A stretch of 64,000 bases of DNA from Mucilaginibacter galii. Its GTDB lineage: Bacteria > Bacteroidota > Bacteroidia > Sphingobacteriales > Sphingobacteriaceae. How positions within the stretch are numbered: the first letter of the stretch is position 1; each line of letters opens with the position of its first letter. The stretch is from positions 124,001 through 188,000 of the forward strand of contig NZ_BMDO01000001.1 in NCBI RefSeq assembly GCF_014635825.1, written 5' to 3'. The notes under the pieces were generated by a model. The model ran no database searches. It was not told the origin of the DNA and saw only the letters and a list, made by a program, of their open reading frames with translations. This document shows positions 54,191-63,030 of the stretch, one piece after another. The position numbers and the translations under genes are program-made.

Positions 54191-56677
54191 TTATTTTAGG
54201 TACTGTAATGCACTTACCGTGTAAGTTTTACCTTTTTGTGTAGTAAAAGTGCTGATATAGCCGTTCTGTGTTTTTTTAGATGAAATTTTAACGCCTGCTA
54301 TCTTAACAGGATCAACGGTGCGTAAAACACAAGTTCCTCCAGCTATTGATTTTAGGGTAGCAGTTTGTAACTTTTTGTTTTTCCATTTCATGCCTATCTC
54401 AAAATTACCTCTCGCTTTAAGACCACTTATTGAGCCTTCGGACCAGGCATCGGGCAGTGCAGGCAACAGACTAATATCGCCCAAATGGCTTTGCAACAGC
54501 ATTTCGGACATACCCGATAAACTTCCAAAGTTACCATCTATCTGGAACGGTGGGTGCGCATCAAACAAGTTTACGTAAGAGCCGCCACCGTTGGCATACT
54601 TAGTGCCCGCTTCGCCGGTGAGGTGTAAAATATCACGTAGCATTTTATAGGCGTGGTTACCATCTAACAAACGCGCCCAAAAATTAATTTTCCAGGCCAG
54701 GCTCCATCCTGTACCTGCATCACCACGCATTTCTAACGTTTTTTTAGATGCTGCGGCAAACGCTGGTGTAGTAATAGGCGATATCTCGCGGCCCGGGTAT
54801 AAACCAAACAAGTGCGATACATGGCGGTGATGCGGATCTACATCCTCCCAATCTTTATACCACTCCTGCAGGTTGCCTTTTTTGCCTATATGCAGCGGGA
54901 AAAGCTTGGCGCGTTTGGCAATAATAAGATTACGGAAGGCAGTATCCTCGTTTAGCTCCTTAGAAGCATCAATCAAATTGGTAAACAAATCCCAGATGAT
55001 CTCCATATCCATGGTAGTCGCTATAGAAACTACCCCTTTTTTACCCTTATCATCAATAAAGGCATTCTCGGGCGATAATGAAGGTGCAGTTACCAGGTAA
55101 CCGTTTTTATCCTCTACCAAAAAGTCGATACAAAATTCAGCAGCGCCTTTCATAAGCGGATAAGCGGTTTCTTTCAAAAACTTTTTATCATGCGTAAATT
55201 CGTAATGCCACCACAAGTGCTGGGATAACCATGGCGATCCCATAGTCCAGTTAGCCCACATAGGGTCACCATTACCAATATCGCCCACCGGGTTTGATAA
55301 AGCCCAAATATCACTGTTATGGTGTACGGCCCAGCCACCGGTATGGTAAAATTGTGCGGCCGTTGTTTTACCGGTCACGGCGGCATTTTTAATAAACCTG
55401 ATGAATGGCAAATGCAGTTCGGAAAGATTGGTAACCTCGGCAGGCCAATAATTCATTTGTGCATTAATATTGGTTGTGTAATTTGAACTCCAAGGGGGTC
55501 GTATCTCTTTGTTCCAAATACCTTGTAAATTTGAGTTTACGCCGCCTCCTTCGGGCCGCGAACATGAGACGAGCAGGTAACGCCCGTATTGAAAGTAAAG
55601 GGTTTCGAGCTGAGGATCTTTAGCACCCTCTGCATAACTGATCAGCCTTTCATTCATGGGCAAACCGGCAACGGTATTATCAGCCGGAACAGCCAAGTTA
55701 AATTTTACACGGTCAAAGTAATGGTGAAAATCGGCAACATGTGACTTGTACAATACCGGCCAGCTTTTTTTGATGGCGGCGTTCAAATAATCTGATGCTA
55801 TCTTATTTTCATCCTTCCCTTGCGAATCGGGGCACTTATCAAAACCATTAAAGCTGGTAGCTGCCGAAAGATAGATCATAACCTCCGTAGCATTAGCAAT
55901 ATTTACGCCGCTGGTATCGGCTGTCACAGTTCCACCGGTATTAACCGCTTTAAGGCGTAGCTGGTAACGCATTCCGCGGCAGCCTGCCGTATCAGCCTCT
56001 GTAATGGGCCCGTTAGCCGTACGTACATAATTAGGGTCAATGTGCGACGGCGCTTTGCCTTTCATAGCAATTTCGCTATTGCTTATCACAACGTTAGTAT
56101 ACTTGTACGGATTTTGGGTTTTGAGCTTTAAACTTAATTGCCCTGGTTTATCAGCGGTTAAGCGTACTACAATTACCTGGTCTGGCGCCGAACTGATAAC
56201 CTGGCGAGTATAAGTAACACCATCAATAGTAAAACGCGTGGTAGCTACGGCATCTTGTATATTAAGATCGCGGTAGTAAGCAGATGGTTGTGCATCTTTA
56301 AACTTCTGACTGATCTTGAGGTCGCCGAGCGGGAAATATGACTCGGAGTAGTATCCTTGCATACCTTTCGCATATTCGTTGGCTTTACTGTAATCTTCTT
56401 CTTCAAAAAGGGCTTTACGTGCCAGCAGCAGGTTACTGTAAGCATTGGGGTTAACGTTGGTTCTAACAGGGCCGCCCGACCACAGCGTGCCTTCATTAAG
56501 TTGTAGCAACTCCTCGTTTACTCCGCCAAAAATCATAGCACCTAAACGGCCGTTACCAACGGGCAACGCAGCCGTCCAAACCTTTGCAGGCGTTTTATAC
56601 CATAATTTTTGAACAGGTTGTGCCATTGCCGCAAGAGATAGCAGGGCGAGCGGAAACAAGAGTAATTTTTTTAACAT
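54191..56677 (-). CDS. Glycoside hydrolase family 95 (alpha-L-fucosidase type)
   Basis: Secreted or periplasmic glycosidase, 828 residues from the ATG at 56677, which begins a signal peptide (MLKKLLLFPLALLSLAAMA); the frame extends to 56704 without a better start. The N-terminal domain WYKTPAKVWTAALPVGNGRLGAMIFGG, then LNEGTLWSGGP, and the barrel part with VNAQMNYWPAEVTNLSELH-like and HPPFQIDGNFGSLSGMSEML are typical of GH95, which releases alpha-1,2-linked L-fucose; some members act on L-galactose. It stands divergent from an AraC-family regulator, a likely local control unit. No other polysaccharide-utilisation genes (SusCD) are in the window. Confidence 0.93.
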   Translation of the reverse strand: MLKKLLLFPLALLSLAAMAQPVQKLWYKTPAKVWTAALPVGNGRLGAMIFGGVNEELLQLNEGTLWSGGPVRTNVNPNAYSNLLLARKALFEEEDYSKANEYAKGMQGYYSESYFPLGDLKISQKFKDAQPSAYYRDLNIQDAVATTRFTIDGVTYTRQVISSAPDQVIVVRLTADKPGQLSLKLKTQNPYKYTNVVISNSEIAMKGKAPSHIDPNYVRTANGPITEADTAGCRGMRYQLRLKAVNTGGTVTADTSGVNIANATEVMIYLSAATSFNGFDKCPDSQGKDENKIASDYLNAAIKKSWPVLYKSHVADFHHYFDRVKFNLAVPADNTVAGLPMNERLISYAEGAKDPQLETLYFQYGRYLLVSCSRPEGGGVNSNLQGIWNKEIRPPWSSNYTTNINAQMNYWPAEVTNLSELHLPFIRFIKNAAVTGKTTAAQFYHTGGWAVHHNSDIWALSNPVGDIGNGDPMWANWTMGSPWLSQHLWWHYEFTHDKKFLKETAYPLMKGAAEFCIDFLVEDKNGYLVTAPSLSPENAFIDDKGKKGVVSIATTMDMEIIWDLFTNLIDASKELNEDTAFRNLIIAKRAKLFPLHIGKKGNLQEWYKDWEDVDPHHRHVSHLFGLYPGREISPITTPAFAAASKKTLEMRGDAGTGWSLAWKINFWARLLDGNHAYKMLRDILHLTGEAGTKYANGGGSYVNLFDAHPPFQIDGNFGSLSGMSEMLLQSHLGDISLLPALPDAWSEGSISGLKARGNFEIGMKWKNKKLQTATLKSIAGGTCVLRTVDPVKIAGVKISSKKTQNGYISTFTTQKGKTYTVSALQYLK

Positions 56678-56833
56678 AAGTTTATGATGAGCATTTAGAG
56701 CCATCCTTACATGATTTTACACATTTAAGAGATAACATTTTGTAATTGGTTATTCAAAGAAAGATAATATGCTACACAACTTTTGAAGATTATTAGCATA
56801 GTCGTAAGTTATATTAGCACAGATTGCTACATT

Positions 56834-56841
56834 TACTTTTA
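56834..56841 (+). promoter_or_regulatory. Candidate -7 element for the AraC gene
   Basis: TACTTTTA, seven of eight consensus positions, 19 nt before the ATG at 56861. Confidence 0.5.
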
Positions 56842-56860
56842 TCAGCGTAAATTACCCGCA

Positions 56861-57751
56861 ATGAAACCGCAACTATTAAAAATAACCCACGAACCGATAT
56901 GCTCTTTCAGCGTGCGGCAAGATCTGGTTCCAAACATTAATAGCAGGTGGCATTATCATCCCGAAATTGAGTTGATACACTTTCACAAAGGTAGCGGCAC
57001 TCAGTTTATTGGTGATACCATTAAGAAATTTAACCCCGGGGATATTGTATTATTAGGCAGTAATTTGCCTCATTACTGGATGTTTGATGAGGAATTTTTG
57101 GTCGACGATCATTCGGGCGTGAGCTTTTCTACAGTAGTGCATTTTCAGGAGAACTTTTTGGGCGAGGCTTTTTTGCACATACCCGAATGTAAACCCATCA
57201 GGCAGCTTTTAGATTTTGCCAAAAGAGGCGTCCTAATTCCTAAAGAACATTCGCTGTACTTAGGTGCGCTTATAGACCAAATACACGAGGTGCAAGGCAT
57301 TGCACGGGTTACCAAACTAATTGAATGCATGGCGGCCATTGCCGATAATGATAACCTGGAGTTGTTGTCTTCGCTTGGTTTCAGGTATCATGAGCATGAT
57401 CAGGAAAGCCAGCGACTAAATCTTATTTATAACTATACGCTCAAAAATTTCAGGAAAAAAATAGAGCTTAAGCAAATTGCCCTGATTGCAGGCTTGATAC
57501 CCAGCTCGTTTTGCCGCTATTTCCGTGCAAAATCGGGTAAAACTTATAACCAGTTCCTAATAGAGATCAGGGTGGGTTATGCCTGTAAACTACTGTTAGA
57601 TAATAATCAAAGTATTAAACAAATATGCTTCGAATCGGGGTTTAATAACTTCTCCTGTTTTCATAAATGCTTTAAAGCAATAACCGCGTACACACCACAA
57701 CTTTATAAAGAACATTACACCCGCAAGGTAAATCCTAAAATAGCGGTTTAA
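56861..57751 (+). CDS. AraC-family transcriptional regulator
   Basis: A 296-residue activator with an N-terminal cupin-like sensing domain (RWHYHPEIELIHFHKGSGTQFI, KFNPGDIVLLGSNLPHYW) and C-terminal double HTH (IELKQIALIAGLIPSSFCRYFRAKSGKTYNQFL, then NQSIKQICFESGFNNFSCFHKCFKAIT). The ATG at 56861 is preferred over a TTG at 56783 because the -7 element lies between. Divergent from GH95; by analogy it would sense a sugar and activate that gene. A hairpin follows its stop (57778-57800). Confidence 0.92.
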   Translation: MKPQLLKITHEPICSFSVRQDLVPNINSRWHYHPEIELIHFHKGSGTQFIGDTIKKFNPGDIVLLGSNLPHYWMFDEEFLVDDHSGVSFSTVVHFQENFLGEAFLHIPECKPIRQLLDFAKRGVLIPKEHSLYLGALIDQIHEVQGIARVTKLIECMAAIADNDNLELLSSLGFRYHEHDQESQRLNLIYNYTLKNFRKKIELKQIALIAGLIPSSFCRYFRAKSGKTYNQFLIEIRVGYACKLLLDNNQSIKQICFESGFNNFSCFHKCFKAITAYTPQLYKEHYTRKVNPKIAV

Positions 57752-57777
57752 CATTGTAGGGCAGGTAATAACTTAAA

Positions 57778-57800
57778 AGGGCCGGTATTAAACCAGCCCT
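57778..57800 (+). terminator. Terminator after the AraC gene
   Basis: AGGGCCGGT pairs with ACCAGCCCT with one mismatch across five bases, then CTTTGTTT. Confidence 0.75.
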
Positions 57801-57806
57801 CTTTGT

Positions 57807-58292
57807 TTATTTCCTTTTGCTCCGCAATGCGGTAAACAGTATAAAACTTACCGCAGCCATGGCAACCGTTTTTTGAATAAGCGCTTTTCGGTTATATTTC
57901 CAATCGGCGGCAATTCCTCTTTCGGCCGGGATGTTAGGGAAGTGGCCTTCTTTAATATCGTCAATTATACCCTCAACCACGTTAATGCGGTCGGCCAATA
58001 ATAGAGGCAGCCAATGCCCGTAACTCGACTCGCTGAACTTAAAAGCATACCTACGCAACACACCGCTTAAACCCGATGGCGGAACCGAAGTACCGTTAAC
58101 CGCGCTGAGCGTAGGGCGCTCGTTAGATTTTAAGATTTCAACCGTATACTGCTGCAAAGCCGGGCGCTGCCAGTTAATGCGGTTATGATCATCGCCAGTG
58201 TACTTTTTCATGGGATGAGTGGGCTCATTGGTAGGGTCGGCATCTACCCCCCAGCCTTTAATGTGCTTATATTGATCTGCTATATTTTCCAT
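57807..58292 (-). CDS. Hypothetical protein with C-terminal membrane segment
   Basis: A 161-residue protein that I do not place in a named family. The first ~130 residues are soluble (NEPTHPMKKYTGDDHNRINWQRP, VNGTSVPPSGLSGVLRRYAFKF), and the end is a single hydrophobic segment (AMAAVSFILFTALRS) with a basic tail, so it is probably tail-anchored. It begins 16 nt after the zinc alcohol dehydrogenase gene on the same strand, which suggests one transcript. Proteins like this next to formaldehyde-type dehydrogenases are seen in other genomes, as I recall. Confidence 0.75.
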   Translation of the reverse strand: MENIADQYKHIKGWGVDADPTNEPTHPMKKYTGDDHNRINWQRPALQQYTVEILKSNERPTLSAVNGTSVPPSGLSGVLRRYAFKFSESSYGHWLPLLLADRINVVEGIIDDIKEGHFPNIPAERGIAADWKYNRKALIQKTVAMAAVSFILFTALRSKRK

Positions 58293-58308
58293 AATAATTT
58301 CTCCTGAT

Positions 58309-59463
58309 TTACTTTTTAGCCGTTGACGGTATTAAAACCGGCTTAAGGCAATTATCTAATTTTGAGGTGAAAATATGATACGCATCGGCCACCTCTTCTA
58401 AAGGCACGCGGTGAGTAATTAATCCTTTCGGATTTAGCCTTCCCTCTTTTACATGCTCAATAAGCCTCGGCAACAAACGCTTAACCGAAGCCTGGTTAGC
58501 CCTTACTGTTAACCCTTTGTTAAGTACGTTGCCTATAGGCACCAGGTTGTCAGTGGGTCCATACACTCCTACAATGGATACGATGCCTCCTTTTTTAACT
58601 GAGTTGATGGCCCAGTGCAACGCTGTAGCTGCTCCGGCCTGTAACATCAGTTTTTTACCGGTTATAGTTTGCAGTGCGCTACCTGTAGCATCGGCACCTA
58701 CAGCATCAATACAAACATCGGCACCAAACCAGTCGGTTGTTTTTTTGAGGAAAAGCACGGGGTCACCCATGTCTTCGTAGTTATAAGCCTCACATTGGGC
58801 ATACTCTTTGGCAAATTCGAGGCGGTAGTCCAACTTATCAATGATAATTACCCGGCCAGCTCCAAATAGCCAGGCGCATTTAGCAGCCATAATGCCTACG
58901 GGACCTGCACCGAATATAACCACTGTATCGCCGGTTTTAATACCGCCCATTTCGGCAGCCTGGTAACCGGTGGGTACCACATCGGTTAATAATACGGCAT
59001 CGTCATGGTCCATCCATTCAGGAATAACGGTGGGGCCAACATCTGCGTATGGTACACGGGCATATTCGGCCTGGCCACCATCGTAACCTCCTGCGGTGTG
59101 CGAGTACCCAAAAATACCGCCAACAGCCGTAGCCTGCGAGTTAGATTCGTGGCAGTTACCATAAAGTTCCTGTTTGCAAAAAGCGCATTCGCCGCAGGCA
59201 ATGTTGAAGGGAACGATTACATTATCGCCCACTTTTAATTTGTGTACATCGGGGCCAATTTCTTCAACCACGCCAATAAACTCGTGCCCAAAGGTAGAGC
59301 CCACCCTCGTATCGGGCACCAAACCATTGTATAAATGGATATCAGAGCCGCAAATACAGGAACGTGTAACACGCACTACGCAATCTTTAGGATGCAGTAT
59401 TTCGGGCATTGGCTTTTCGCTCACACGCACCCGGCGGGGACCGCGGTAATTCATTGCTAACAT
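58309..59463 (-). CDS. Zinc-dependent alcohol dehydrogenase
   Basis: NAD(P)-dependent medium-chain dehydrogenase, 384 residues. The catalytic zinc site begins CICGSDIHLYNG and GHEFIGVVEEIG; the structural zinc lies in CGECAFCKQELYGNC; the Rossmann motif is VIFGAGPVGIMAAK. Close to glutathione-independent formaldehyde dehydrogenases by its overall plan, but the substrate is not fixed. An internal ATG at 59454 is an alternative start. The promoter region (59486-59564) carries several AGTTTAAT/ATTAAACT palindromes, a likely repressor array. The gene heads a pair with 57807-58292. Confidence 0.92.
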   Translation of the reverse strand: MLAMNYRGPRRVRVSEKPMPEILHPKDCVVRVTRSCICGSDIHLYNGLVPDTRVGSTFGHEFIGVVEEIGPDVHKLKVGDNVIVPFNIACGECAFCKQELYGNCHESNSQATAVGGIFGYSHTAGGYDGGQAEYARVPYADVGPTVIPEWMDHDDAVLLTDVVPTGYQAAEMGGIKTGDTVVIFGAGPVGIMAAKCAWLFGAGRVIIIDKLDYRLEFAKEYAQCEAYNYEDMGDPVLFLKKTTDWFGADVCIDAVGADATGSALQTITGKKLMLQAGAATALHWAINSVKKGGIVSIVGVYGPTDNLVPIGNVLNKGLTVRANQASVKRLLPRLIEHVKEGRLNPKGLITHRVPLEEVADAYHIFTSKLDNCLKPVLIPSTAKK

Positions 59464-59485
59464 ATATTCTTTTCTTTTAGGAGGT

Positions 59486-59564
59486 AGTTTAATCTTTTAT
59501 TAAACTAATAACCTAATAAGAAAATAATTGTTTAGTTTAATTAAACAAATTAGTGCTAAACAAT
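59486..59564 (-). promoter_or_regulatory. Operator-like array upstream of the zinc dehydrogenase
   Basis: AGTTTAAT-5-ATTAAACT at 59486-59506, GTTTAATTAAAC at 59535-59546, and ATTGTTTAG (59527-59535) with CTAAACAAT (59556-59564) across 20 nt. Repeated related palindromes suggest a TetR- or MarR-type repressor site. Confidence 0.6.
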
Positions 59565-59626
59565 GATGAAAACATTGATTAGAATTACGGAACAACGCAT
59601 ATTGATACAGGAGGCCAATGTATTAA

Positions 59627-60199
59627 TCATTCCTCGGCAGTCCGGCGCCTGATGATGAGTTTGCCGCTCTTGATCATTTTTTGTTCCTGCGGAGAAAATG
59701 CAATGCGTCCGCCAAAATCCTGTACCCAAAAACGATTATGCTCGGCCACGCCTATCTCTTTAAAACCCGGGTTCATCAAATTTTTGCAATGGCCGGGGCT
59801 TTCAAACCAGCCTTTGCTTACCTCTGCAATGGTCTCTTGCCCCTGTGCTATGTTTTCGCCAATGGCAAAGCTCTTATAGCCATCGTATGTGTAGCCCGCA
59901 GCCATAATGCGGTCTCTTATCGTGCGCCCATCTTTACTGGTATGGCTAAAATATTGGCGCTTGCTCATGTCGCGGGCATGGTCTTTTGCGGCATCGGCTA
60001 AGTCATCGTTCCAAACCAGCGGAGGTGCGGGCGGCATGTACATATTACCGCATTTGCAGCCCTTTTGCCTAACTTCATTTATACGGCTCAAAAATTCTTC
60101 TTCAAAATTATTGCTCTTGATAATATGTGGCGTGTAACCGGCTACAAGTGCAGAAGCTGCGATCACAGCTGTAATTATTTTTAATTTTAGCTTATTCAT
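59627..60199 (-). CDS. CAP-domain (SCP/PR1-type) secreted protein
   Basis: A 190-residue exported protein from the ATG at 60199, which begins a signal peptide (MNKLKLKIITAVIAASALVAGYT); the longer frame to 60265 adds an unlikely cytoplasmic start. The CAP fold is clear: FLSRINEVRQKGCKCGN, DHARDMSKRQYFSHTSKDGRTIRDRI, GENIAQGQ, WFESPGHCKNLMNPGFKEIGV. The His/Glu tetrad of this fold is in place. Bacterial members of this family (YkwD-like) have no settled function. It is alone between the dehydrogenase and a short membrane gene. Confidence 0.9.
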   Translation of the reverse strand: MNKLKLKIITAVIAASALVAGYTPHIIKSNNFEEEFLSRINEVRQKGCKCGNMYMPPAPPLVWNDDLADAAKDHARDMSKRQYFSHTSKDGRTIRDRIMAAGYTYDGYKSFAIGENIAQGQETIAEVSKGWFESPGHCKNLMNPGFKEIGVAEHNRFWVQDFGGRIAFSPQEQKMIKSGKLIIRRRTAEE

Positions 60200-60386
60200 A
60201 TCTATCTGTTTGATAAGGCCACATCTTCTTGGTTTAATTACCTGAGAATAAAATCTTTTATCCATTCCCAGCTATCTATTATTCGGTTAATAAATATTTT
60301 GAAAAATATATAATATCATGTAACCTTAATTGTATTTTTATCGTTCAAAGCAGTACATTAACATTATAGCCCATTCATATTAGCCC

Positions 60387-60719
60387 ATGTTTACTGTCAA
60401 TAATATCATCATTACGTTTTTTGCCGCCGGCATGGTTGGCGTTACTATGATCACTGTTTACCTGAGCATGCAAAGCAACAAGGTGCAAAATATCATGAAG
60501 CAAAATAAAAACGTGGTACCGTTGCTGCTTCATAAGTCAACACAACACAAATTCAACGCCATTCATACTAAATTACCTAATGTTCCAAGTATACATCAGG
60601 AAAAACTTAGTTTAACGTTGGAAGAACTGGTTTATAATTTCAGAAATGAAACTATTTGCATCAGAAAGTATAATCAGGGTTTAGATTACGTAATGATGAA
60701 GCTGAACGAACACTGCTAA
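60387..60719 (+). CDS. Small hypothetical protein with N-terminal membrane segment
   Basis: A 110-residue protein with one hydrophobic stretch near the start (IIITFFAAGMVGVTMITVYL), then a soluble part rich in Lys/Asn/His (NKVQNIMKQNKNVVPLLLHKSTQHK) and helices. I do not recognise it. It lies 71 nt before an HTH regulator gene on the same strand; a long inverted repeat lies between. It may be a partner of that regulator or unrelated. Confidence 0.6.
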   Translation: MFTVNNIIITFFAAGMVGVTMITVYLSMQSNKVQNIMKQNKNVVPLLLHKSTQHKFNAIHTKLPNVPSIHQEKLSLTLEELVYNFRNETICIRKYNQGLDYVMMKLNEHC

Positions 60720-60739
60720 TTTTTGGATATTTAAGAGGT

Positions 60740-60786
60740 AATGCTTTTTTTGCGAATAATACTTTTATTATTGCATGAAAAGCATT
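60740..60786 (+). promoter_or_regulatory. Long inverted repeat over the HTH gene promoter
   Basis: AATGCTTTT (60740-60748) pairs with AAAAGCATT (60778-60786), and inside AATAATA (about 60755-60761) pairs with TATTATT (about 60766-60772). The -7-like TACTTTTA (60760-60767) lies at its centre, and the ATG at 60791 is just after. Looks like an autoregulatory operator. Confidence 0.6.
60760..60767 (+). promoter_or_regulatory. Candidate -7 element for the HTH gene
   Basis: TACTTTTA, seven of eight consensus positions, 23 nt before the ATG at 60791, inside the inverted repeat. Confidence 0.5.
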
Positions 60787-60790
60787 TTTT

Positions 60791-61153
60791 ATGTCTGACG
60801 ACGCCGTAATAAAACGACTTAAGGTTATTGTTAAAGAACATGGCGGACAACTGGGCCTTGCCAAGGCCATCGAGGTTGACCAGGGTTTTATTAGCAAGGT
60901 AATTAACCGCAAGCAGGAAATTAGCTATTACCTCATTCGTAAACTTTGCTTTCAGCTTAAATACTCTCCCGAGTGGCTTATTTTGGGCAGCGGCGAAAAA
61001 AAAACCACCAAAGCCGAAGGCCCCAAACTAATTACCGAAATACAAATGCTACGCACCGAAGTAGATATTTTACATGCCCGCATGCGCGCTTACGAAATAC
61101 AACTGAACGAACTGCGCGAGCAAGGCTTACAACACCAGCAGCAGGTCGGCTAA
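60791..61153 (+). CDS. HTH transcriptional regulator with coiled-coil tail
   Basis: A 120-residue regulator. The HTH, of the Cro/XRE or phage-repressor type, is at about 18-60: GGQLGLAKAIEVDQGFISKVINRKQEIS. The C-terminus (about 75-115, ITEIQMLRTEVDILHARMRAYEIQLNEL) forms a long amphipathic helix, most likely a coiled-coil dimerisation arm, and there is no effector or peptidase domain. Such proteins often bind their own promoter; the inverted repeat 60740-60786 fits. The next gene is a nucleoid-associated protein on the same strand, 60 nt on. Confidence 0.88.
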   Translation: MSDDAVIKRLKVIVKEHGGQLGLAKAIEVDQGFISKVINRKQEISYYLIRKLCFQLKYSPEWLILGSGEKKTTKAEGPKLITEIQMLRTEVDILHARMRAYEIQLNELREQGLQHQQQVG

Positions 61154-61213
61154 ATAAAGCAGTTTTGGCCTGCCGGTTACCATAAAATATTTGTTTATTT
61201 GCCGCCTCAAATT

Positions 61214-62272
61214 ATGGTAAGTTACTTCGAGGCCTCCCTTCAAACAATATCGGTTCACCATGTGGGTAATCCTTTGCAGGATGAACGCTACGCACTTTCT
61301 GATGAACCGCTTACGCTCAAGGACGAAATTATTCCGCGTTTGCTGATGCAATACTTCCTGGCACCATTCGAGAAAACCAACGAAGTTTACCACCTGATGC
61401 ACCCGGGTGATGATTTGGACCTGAACGAGATCTATCATTACTGCACCACTGTTTTTAATGATGATACTAAGTTTCAAGAGATTTCTCAGAAGATAGCCAA
61501 GCATTTATACAGCGTATCGGGCCACCCCAAGATCAAAGCCGGTGAGGTTTATATTGGTTACTTTAACGGAGTACAACTGGAAGGCGAGCAGGTAAATGCG
61601 GTGGGCATTTTCAAATCGGAAACTAAAGAAACTTTCTTGAAGGTATACCCGCAGGAAGGCGGTTTTGGCATGGACTATGAGGAAAACGCCATTAACATTA
61701 ACAAATTAGATAAAGGCTGCCTCATATTTAACACCAGTAAGGAAGACGGCTACAAGGTAGTAGTGCTCGACAAAACCAACGGCAGCAATAACGAAGCGGT
61801 TTACTGGAAAGATGAGTTCTTGAAACTTAAGATCCGAAACGATAACTTTAATCAAACCAATAATACCCTCAGCATTTACAAGAACTTTGTAACCCAAAAG
61901 CTCGACGGTGAGTTTGAGATGAGCAAAGCCGATAAAATTGACCTGCTCAATCGGTCGATGAAGTATTTTAAGGAGAAAGACACGTTTGAACTTGACGAGT
62001 TTACGGGCGAAGTGTTGGGTAATGACGAAGCCATTGAATCTTTCAAAACATACAAAAACCAGTACGAGCAGGAGTTTGAAACCAAGATTCCCGACACGTT
62101 TGAAATATCAGACAATGCTGTAAAAAAGCAAGCAAGGGTTTACAAAAGCGTTTTAAAGCTTGATAAGAACTTCCACATTTATATTCATGGCGACAAAGAC
62201 CTTATTGAAAAGGGCTTTGACGATGCCAAAGCGATGAATTACTACAAGGTATATTTTAAGCAAGAGGAATAG
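61214..62272 (+). CDS. Nucleoid-associated protein, NdpA/YejK type
   Basis: A 352-residue protein of the 37-kDa nucleoid-associated family, thought to bind DNA. The ATG at 61214 is used because the longer frame starts with TTG at 61199. Recognised by SVHHVGNPLQDERYALSDEPL, PRLLMQYFLAPF, the middle KAGEVYIGYFNGVQLEGEQVNAVGIFKSE, and the C-terminal KSVLKLDKNFHIYIHG. Close to an HTH regulator upstream, but no functional link is shown. A 12-bp hairpin (62319-62351) follows in the intergenic space. Confidence 0.88.
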   Translation: MVSYFEASLQTISVHHVGNPLQDERYALSDEPLTLKDEIIPRLLMQYFLAPFEKTNEVYHLMHPGDDLDLNEIYHYCTTVFNDDTKFQEISQKIAKHLYSVSGHPKIKAGEVYIGYFNGVQLEGEQVNAVGIFKSETKETFLKVYPQEGGFGMDYEENAININKLDKGCLIFNTSKEDGYKVVVLDKTNGSNNEAVYWKDEFLKLKIRNDNFNQTNNTLSIYKNFVTQKLDGEFEMSKADKIDLLNRSMKYFKEKDTFELDEFTGEVLGNDEAIESFKTYKNQYEQEFETKIPDTFEISDNAVKKQARVYKSVLKLDKNFHIYIHGDKDLIEKGFDDAKAMNYYKVYFKQEE

Positions 62273-62318
62273 GCTTCTCCTATTATTACAAAAAATATAG
62301 CCACACCTTGTTTAAGAT

Positions 62319-62351
62319 TTAAGCTTACTTACTGCTTGCAAGTAAGCTTAA
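62319..62351. promoter_or_regulatory. Perfect 12-bp hairpin between the nucleoid gene and DUF1349 gene
   Basis: TTAAGCTTACTT pairs with AAGTAAGCTTAA across nine bases. There is no T run, so it may be an operator of the following gene or a 3' end structure of the preceding one. Confidence 0.5.
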
Positions 62352-62421
62352 CCATGATGTGATTAGGTTATGAAGCCATGGTTTGCTAATATTGCTTATC
62401 AAACAAATTAACTGCCTAACC

Positions 62422-63030
62422 ATGAAAAAACTTCTTTTAAGCTTAAGCTTATTCTGCATTACCTTTGCCATACAGGCGCAAACCAAACCTATGCACTGGC
62501 TAAATCAACCTAAAAAGTGGGCGGGAAACGCCGATAAACTAACAGTGACCGTTGACCCCGGCACCGATTACTGGCGCGTAACACACTACGGCTTTATCCG
62601 CGATTCGGGACCGTTTTATTACCAGGAAGCTACCGGTAATTTTGAAGCTACCGTTAAGGTGACCGGCAGTTACCAGGAACTGTTTCACCAAGCCGGCCTA
62701 ATGGTGCGGATTGATAACAAAAACTGGATAAAGACCGGTATTGAATATGTAGATGGCGTACAAAATGTGAGCGCCGTGGTTACCCGCGAAGTATCGGACT
62801 GGTCGGTAGTGCCGCGTAACGACAGCCCTAAGTCTATATGGCTTAAACTACTGCGTAAGGGCGATTACGTACAGGTAGAATACTCGTTTGACAACAAGGC
62901 TTTCAAAATGCTGCGCCTTGCCTACTTTCCACCTAACGTAAAAGCACAAATTGGCGTAGTAGCCGCAGCACCGGGCAAAAAAAGCTTTCCGGTGGTGTTT
63001 GAAAACTTTATGGTTAAGGCTGTTAAATAG
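62422..63030 (+). CDS. Secreted DUF1349-like protein (concanavalin-like)
   Basis: A 202-residue exported protein from the ATG at 62422, with signal peptide MKKLLLSLSLFCITFAIQAQ. The mature part has the DUF1349 pattern WRVTHYGFIRDSGPFYYQEATGNFEATVKVTGSYQELFHQAGLMVRID and DNKAFKMLRLAYFPPNVKAQIGVVAAAPG, a jelly-roll fold often found with sugar-binding or carbohydrate-active proteins. No linked enzyme is close. The last 8 bp overlap the end of the convergent gene 63023-63979. Confidence 0.88.
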   Translation: MKKLLLSLSLFCITFAIQAQTKPMHWLNQPKKWAGNADKLTVTVDPGTDYWRVTHYGFIRDSGPFYYQEATGNFEATVKVTGSYQELFHQAGLMVRIDNKNWIKTGIEYVDGVQNVSAVVTREVSDWSVVPRNDSPKSIWLKLLRKGDYVQVEYSFDNKAFKMLRLAYFPPNVKAQIGVVAAAPGKKSFPVVFENFMVKAVK

